The notes beneath the pieces were generated by a model. The model ran no database searches, had not been told where the DNA came from, and saw only the letters and a program-made list of their open reading frames with translations. From Candidatus Levyibacteriota bacterium (GTDB lineage: Bacteria; Patescibacteriota; Microgenomatia; Levybacterales; UBA12049), in contig JAGOUP010000041.1 of NCBI GenBank assembly GCA_018061205.1, positions 1-5,939 of the forward strand: 5,939 bases of DNA. The letters run 5' to 3'. This document shows, in pieces, positions 3,624-5,939 of the stretch (position 1 is the stretch's first letter; each line of letters opens with the position of its first letter). Both the position numbers and the translations under genes were made by a program.

Positions 3624-5939
3624 ATGCAAGACTTTCGAAGTCGTAGGCGTCGTAATGCTAGTCTCAATGAGCTTTTTGTAGCCAGCAAGCTTATCAAGCT
3701 TGCCTTTTTTGGCCTCATTGCATGTATTATCATAGGTTTTGGGATATTTTTGTGGTTCAGTCGTGATCTTCCTACTCCTGGTAAGCTTTCTGCGCAAAAT
3801 CTTTCTCAATCAACAAAAGTATATGATCGAAATGGCACGGTGCTCTATGATGTATATGATGGAAATATAAATAGAACATACATGGCCCTTCCCAATATCG
3901 CCACGACCTTTCAGCAAGCAACCATAGCTATAGAAGATAAAGATTTTTATACCAATGGTGGATTTTCCATGACAGGGTATTTACGTTCAGTTCGAAACTT
4001 TATTTTTGCCCGAGGTATCAGTGGTGGTGGTTCAACCCTGACGCAACAGTTGGTAAAAAACACGTTGCTAACCTCTGAGCAAACACTTCCCAGAAAAATA
4101 AAAGAGCTGATTCTCTCAGTTCAGGTTGATCAAAAATATTCAAAAGATCAGATTCTTGAGTTGTATCTCAATATTGCGCCATATGGTGGAACTGCTGTTG
4201 GCGTGGAATCAGCATCTGAACTGTATTTTGGCAAAAAAGCAAAGAATTTGTCCCTTGTTGAATCTGCAATCTTAGCAGGTATGCCCCAGTCTCCATCATA
4301 TTATTCGCCATACGGAGAGTATCCAAAAGCATATATCATCCGAGCTACTGATGTGTTACGTCGTATGCGTGAGGATGGGTATATCACTGAAGATGAAGAA
4401 GAAAAAGCAGTAAAAGCGCTACCAAAAGTAAAATTTCAGGGCCAACGTCAAGCGATTAAAGCCCCTCATTTCTCTTTTTATATAAAGAAATTGCTCAGTG
4501 ATCGATTTGGAGAAGCTATGGTTGAGTCAGGAGGATTGCAGGTACATACGACGCTGGATTACGCATTGCAAAAAGAAGCAGAGGATATTGTCAAAGAGGA
4601 AGTAGAAAAGTCGAAAAACCTCAAAGTAGGAAATGGTGCATCCGTTGTGTTAAATCCGAAGAATGGGGAAATTTTAGCGATGGTAGGATCAAAAGATTTT
4701 TTTGAAACTGAATCTGAGGTCAATACTGAAAAAGATACGACAGCGACACCTTTTGAAGGACAATATAATGTTATTACAGAAGCGAGACGGCAACCTGGTT
4801 CATCCATAAAACCCGTTACCTATGCTGCTGCATTGGAAAAAGGATATACGGCTTCAACACTGCTGATGGATACAAAAACCGTGTTCCATAATCCTGGAGA
4901 AAAAGATTATGAACCCGTGAATTATGATGGGAAATTTCGAGGACCATCTCAGATGCGTTTTGCACTCGGGAACTCACTCAATATTCCCGCTGTTAAAATG
5001 TTAGCGCAAGTAGGAGTAAAGAATATGCTGCAAATGGCATATAACATGGGTATTTCCACATTTGCACCAACCAATGAAAATATGAATCGTTTTGGACTCG
5101 CAGTAACATTAGGAGGAGCTGAAGTGCAACCACTTGAATTAGCGTCATCTTTTAGTGCTTTTGCAAACGGTGGATATAAAACAGAGCCGGTAGCAATTCT
5201 CAAAGTTACTGATCGAAATGGAAAAGTATTGTATGAATATAAAGATCCATCTGAGAAACGGGTTATTCCGGAAGAAGTTGCATTTATTATTTCTCATATG
5301 TTGCTTGATAACAATGCTCGAGCAGATACCTTTGGGACAAATAGTTACTTACATATTGCGGGGCGGTCTGTCGCTGTGAAAACAGGAACAACAGATGACA
5401 AGCGAGATAATTGGACAATTGGGTGGACACCAAGTGTGCTTGTATTAACCTGGGTTGGGAACAATGACAATAGTACGATGAGTCAGTCCCTAGCCTCTGG
5501 TGTTACAGGAGCAGCTCCTATTTGGCGACGTATTATGGTACGAGCACTTGCCGGAAAACCATCGGAAGAGTTCAAAAAGCCAGACAACGTCAATGCAATA
5601 GAAATAGATGCATATGGAGGTGGTTTACCTGTTGATGGTCGACCAAAACGTACTGAGTATTTTATAAAAGGGACAGAGCCAACCAGTCCATCCAAAATTT
5701 ATAAAGATATAAAAGTATCAAAATCAGACAATAACAAATTGGCATCTGATAGTGAAGTTTCCAAAGGAGAATATGACACCAAAAAATTTATAGTGTTTGA
5801 AGAAAATGATCCCGTATCCTCTGATGGGAAAAACAGATGGCAAGAAGGCATAGATGAATGGATAAAAGCGACCTTTGCAGCTGACAAACCAGAATATTAT
5901 CCACCAAAAGAGAAATCAGACAAACAAGTAGAAGGAGAA
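3624..5939 (+). CDS. mrcA: Class A penicillin-binding protein (peptidoglycan glycosyltransferase/transpeptidase), 3' end cut by the window
   Basis: Bifunctional cell-wall synthase that polymerises lipid II into glycan strands and crosslinks the stem peptides outside the membrane. 772 codons are open to the right edge. A basic cytoplasmic tail (RSRRRR, 5-10) precedes one membrane anchor (about 25-45). The GT51 domain shows AIEDKDFY with catalytic E104, GGGSTLTQQLVKN (134-146), RKIKE (157-161, probable second glutamate E161) and ILELYLN. The transpeptidase domain starts near 336 and has SxxK at S393-K396 (QPGSSIKP), SxN at S451-N453 (GNSLN) and KTGTT at 586-590, so both activities look intact. 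The usual histidine after EDxxFY is replaced by TNGG. A charged tail follows, with NRWQEGIDEWI from 737, probably close to the natural end. ATG 3624 is chosen because a TATAAT box sets +1 on it and an in-frame TAG lies at 3588-3590. The symbol is family-level; pbp1A would serve as well. Confidence 0.95.
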   Translation, partial: MQDFRSRRRRNASLNELFVASKLIKLAFFGLIACIIIGFGIFLWFSRDLPTPGKLSAQNLSQSTKVYDRNGTVLYDVYDGNINRTYMALPNIATTFQQATIAIEDKDFYTNGGFSMTGYLRSVRNFIFARGISGGGSTLTQQLVKNTLLTSEQTLPRKIKELILSVQVDQKYSKDQILELYLNIAPYGGTAVGVESASELYFGKKAKNLSLVESAILAGMPQSPSYYSPYGEYPKAYIIRATDVLRRMREDGYITEDEEEKAVKALPKVKFQGQRQAIKAPHFSFYIKKLLSDRFGEAMVESGGLQVHTTLDYALQKEAEDIVKEEVEKSKNLKVGNGASVVLNPKNGEILAMVGSKDFFETESEVNTEKDTTATPFEGQYNVITEARRQPGSSIKPVTYAAALEKGYTASTLLMDTKTVFHNPGEKDYEPVNYDGKFRGPSQMRFALGNSLNIPAVKMLAQVGVKNMLQMAYNMGISTFAPTNENMNRFGLAVTLGGAEVQPLELASSFSAFANGGYKTEPVAILKVTDRNGKVLYEYKDPSEKRVIPEEVAFIISHMLLDNNARADTFGTNSYLHIAGRSVAVKTGTTDDKRDNWTIGWTPSVLVLTWVGNNDNSTMSQSLASGVTGAAPIWRRIMVRALAGKPSEEFKKPDNVNAIEIDAYGGGLPVDGRPKRTEYFIKGTEPTSPSKIYKDIKVSKSDNNKLASDSEVSKGEYDTKKFIVFEENDPVSSDGKNRWQEGIDEWIKATFAADKPEYYPPKEKSDKQVEGE

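Noticed and set aside
3573..3809. 78-codon minus-strand frame upstream of tyrS
   Set aside because: It is antisense to the N-terminus of the penicillin-binding protein, has no recognisable domain and covers both promoters; it is a shadow frame.
4559..5887. Four minus-strand frames opposite the penicillin-binding protein gene
   Set aside because: All are antisense to conserved transpeptidase or tail sequence, with serine-rich, low-information translations typical of shadow frames.
2371..5939. Recoded TGA (code 25) as in Gracilibacteria/Absconditabacteria
   Set aside because: TGA ends tyrS at the expected place, and no in-frame TGA occurs in purH or the penicillin-binding protein gene.

Overview
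The window reads as a piece of a moderately AT-rich bacterial chromosome using the standard genetic code: TGA is the stop of tyrS and never occurs inside a frame. Three things suggest a Patescibacteria/CPR-type genome: no Shine-Dalgarno sites, starts placed directly downstream of -10 boxes (leaderless transcripts), and small GTCAT...ATGAC palindromic repeats in and between genes. This placement is inference from style, not from a search.

Layout. Positions 1-3582 hold a minus-strand block, read right to left. It starts with tyrS (tyrosyl-tRNA synthetase, 3582-2371), followed by purH (bifunctional last two steps of IMP synthesis, 2328-703), then an unlisted 35-residue single-membrane-span microprotein (685-578), then the first 179 codons of a gene with a probable winged-helix domain (539 to the left edge). 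On the plus strand, 3624 to the right edge, lies a class A penicillin-binding protein (mrcA/PBP1A-type), divergent from tyrS and almost complete. No gene-free stretch exceeds 60 bases.

Regulation. The 41-base tyrS/PBP spacer carries two opposed extended -10 elements. Similar elements precede the microprotein and the winged-helix gene, each set so that transcription would begin at or within a few bases of the start codon. purH has no such promoter and is probably read from tyrS.

Repeats. A near-perfect 70-bp palindrome lies in frame inside purH and adds about 23-24 residues to the enzyme. A related, more diverged 59-bp palindrome fills the whole tyrS-purH junction and supplies both the tyrS stop codon and the purH start codon.

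Together the genes cover translation (TyrS), purine synthesis (PurH) and peptidoglycan assembly (PBP). They look like a housekeeping region; the unusual parts are the repeats, the leaderless promoter layout and the microprotein.
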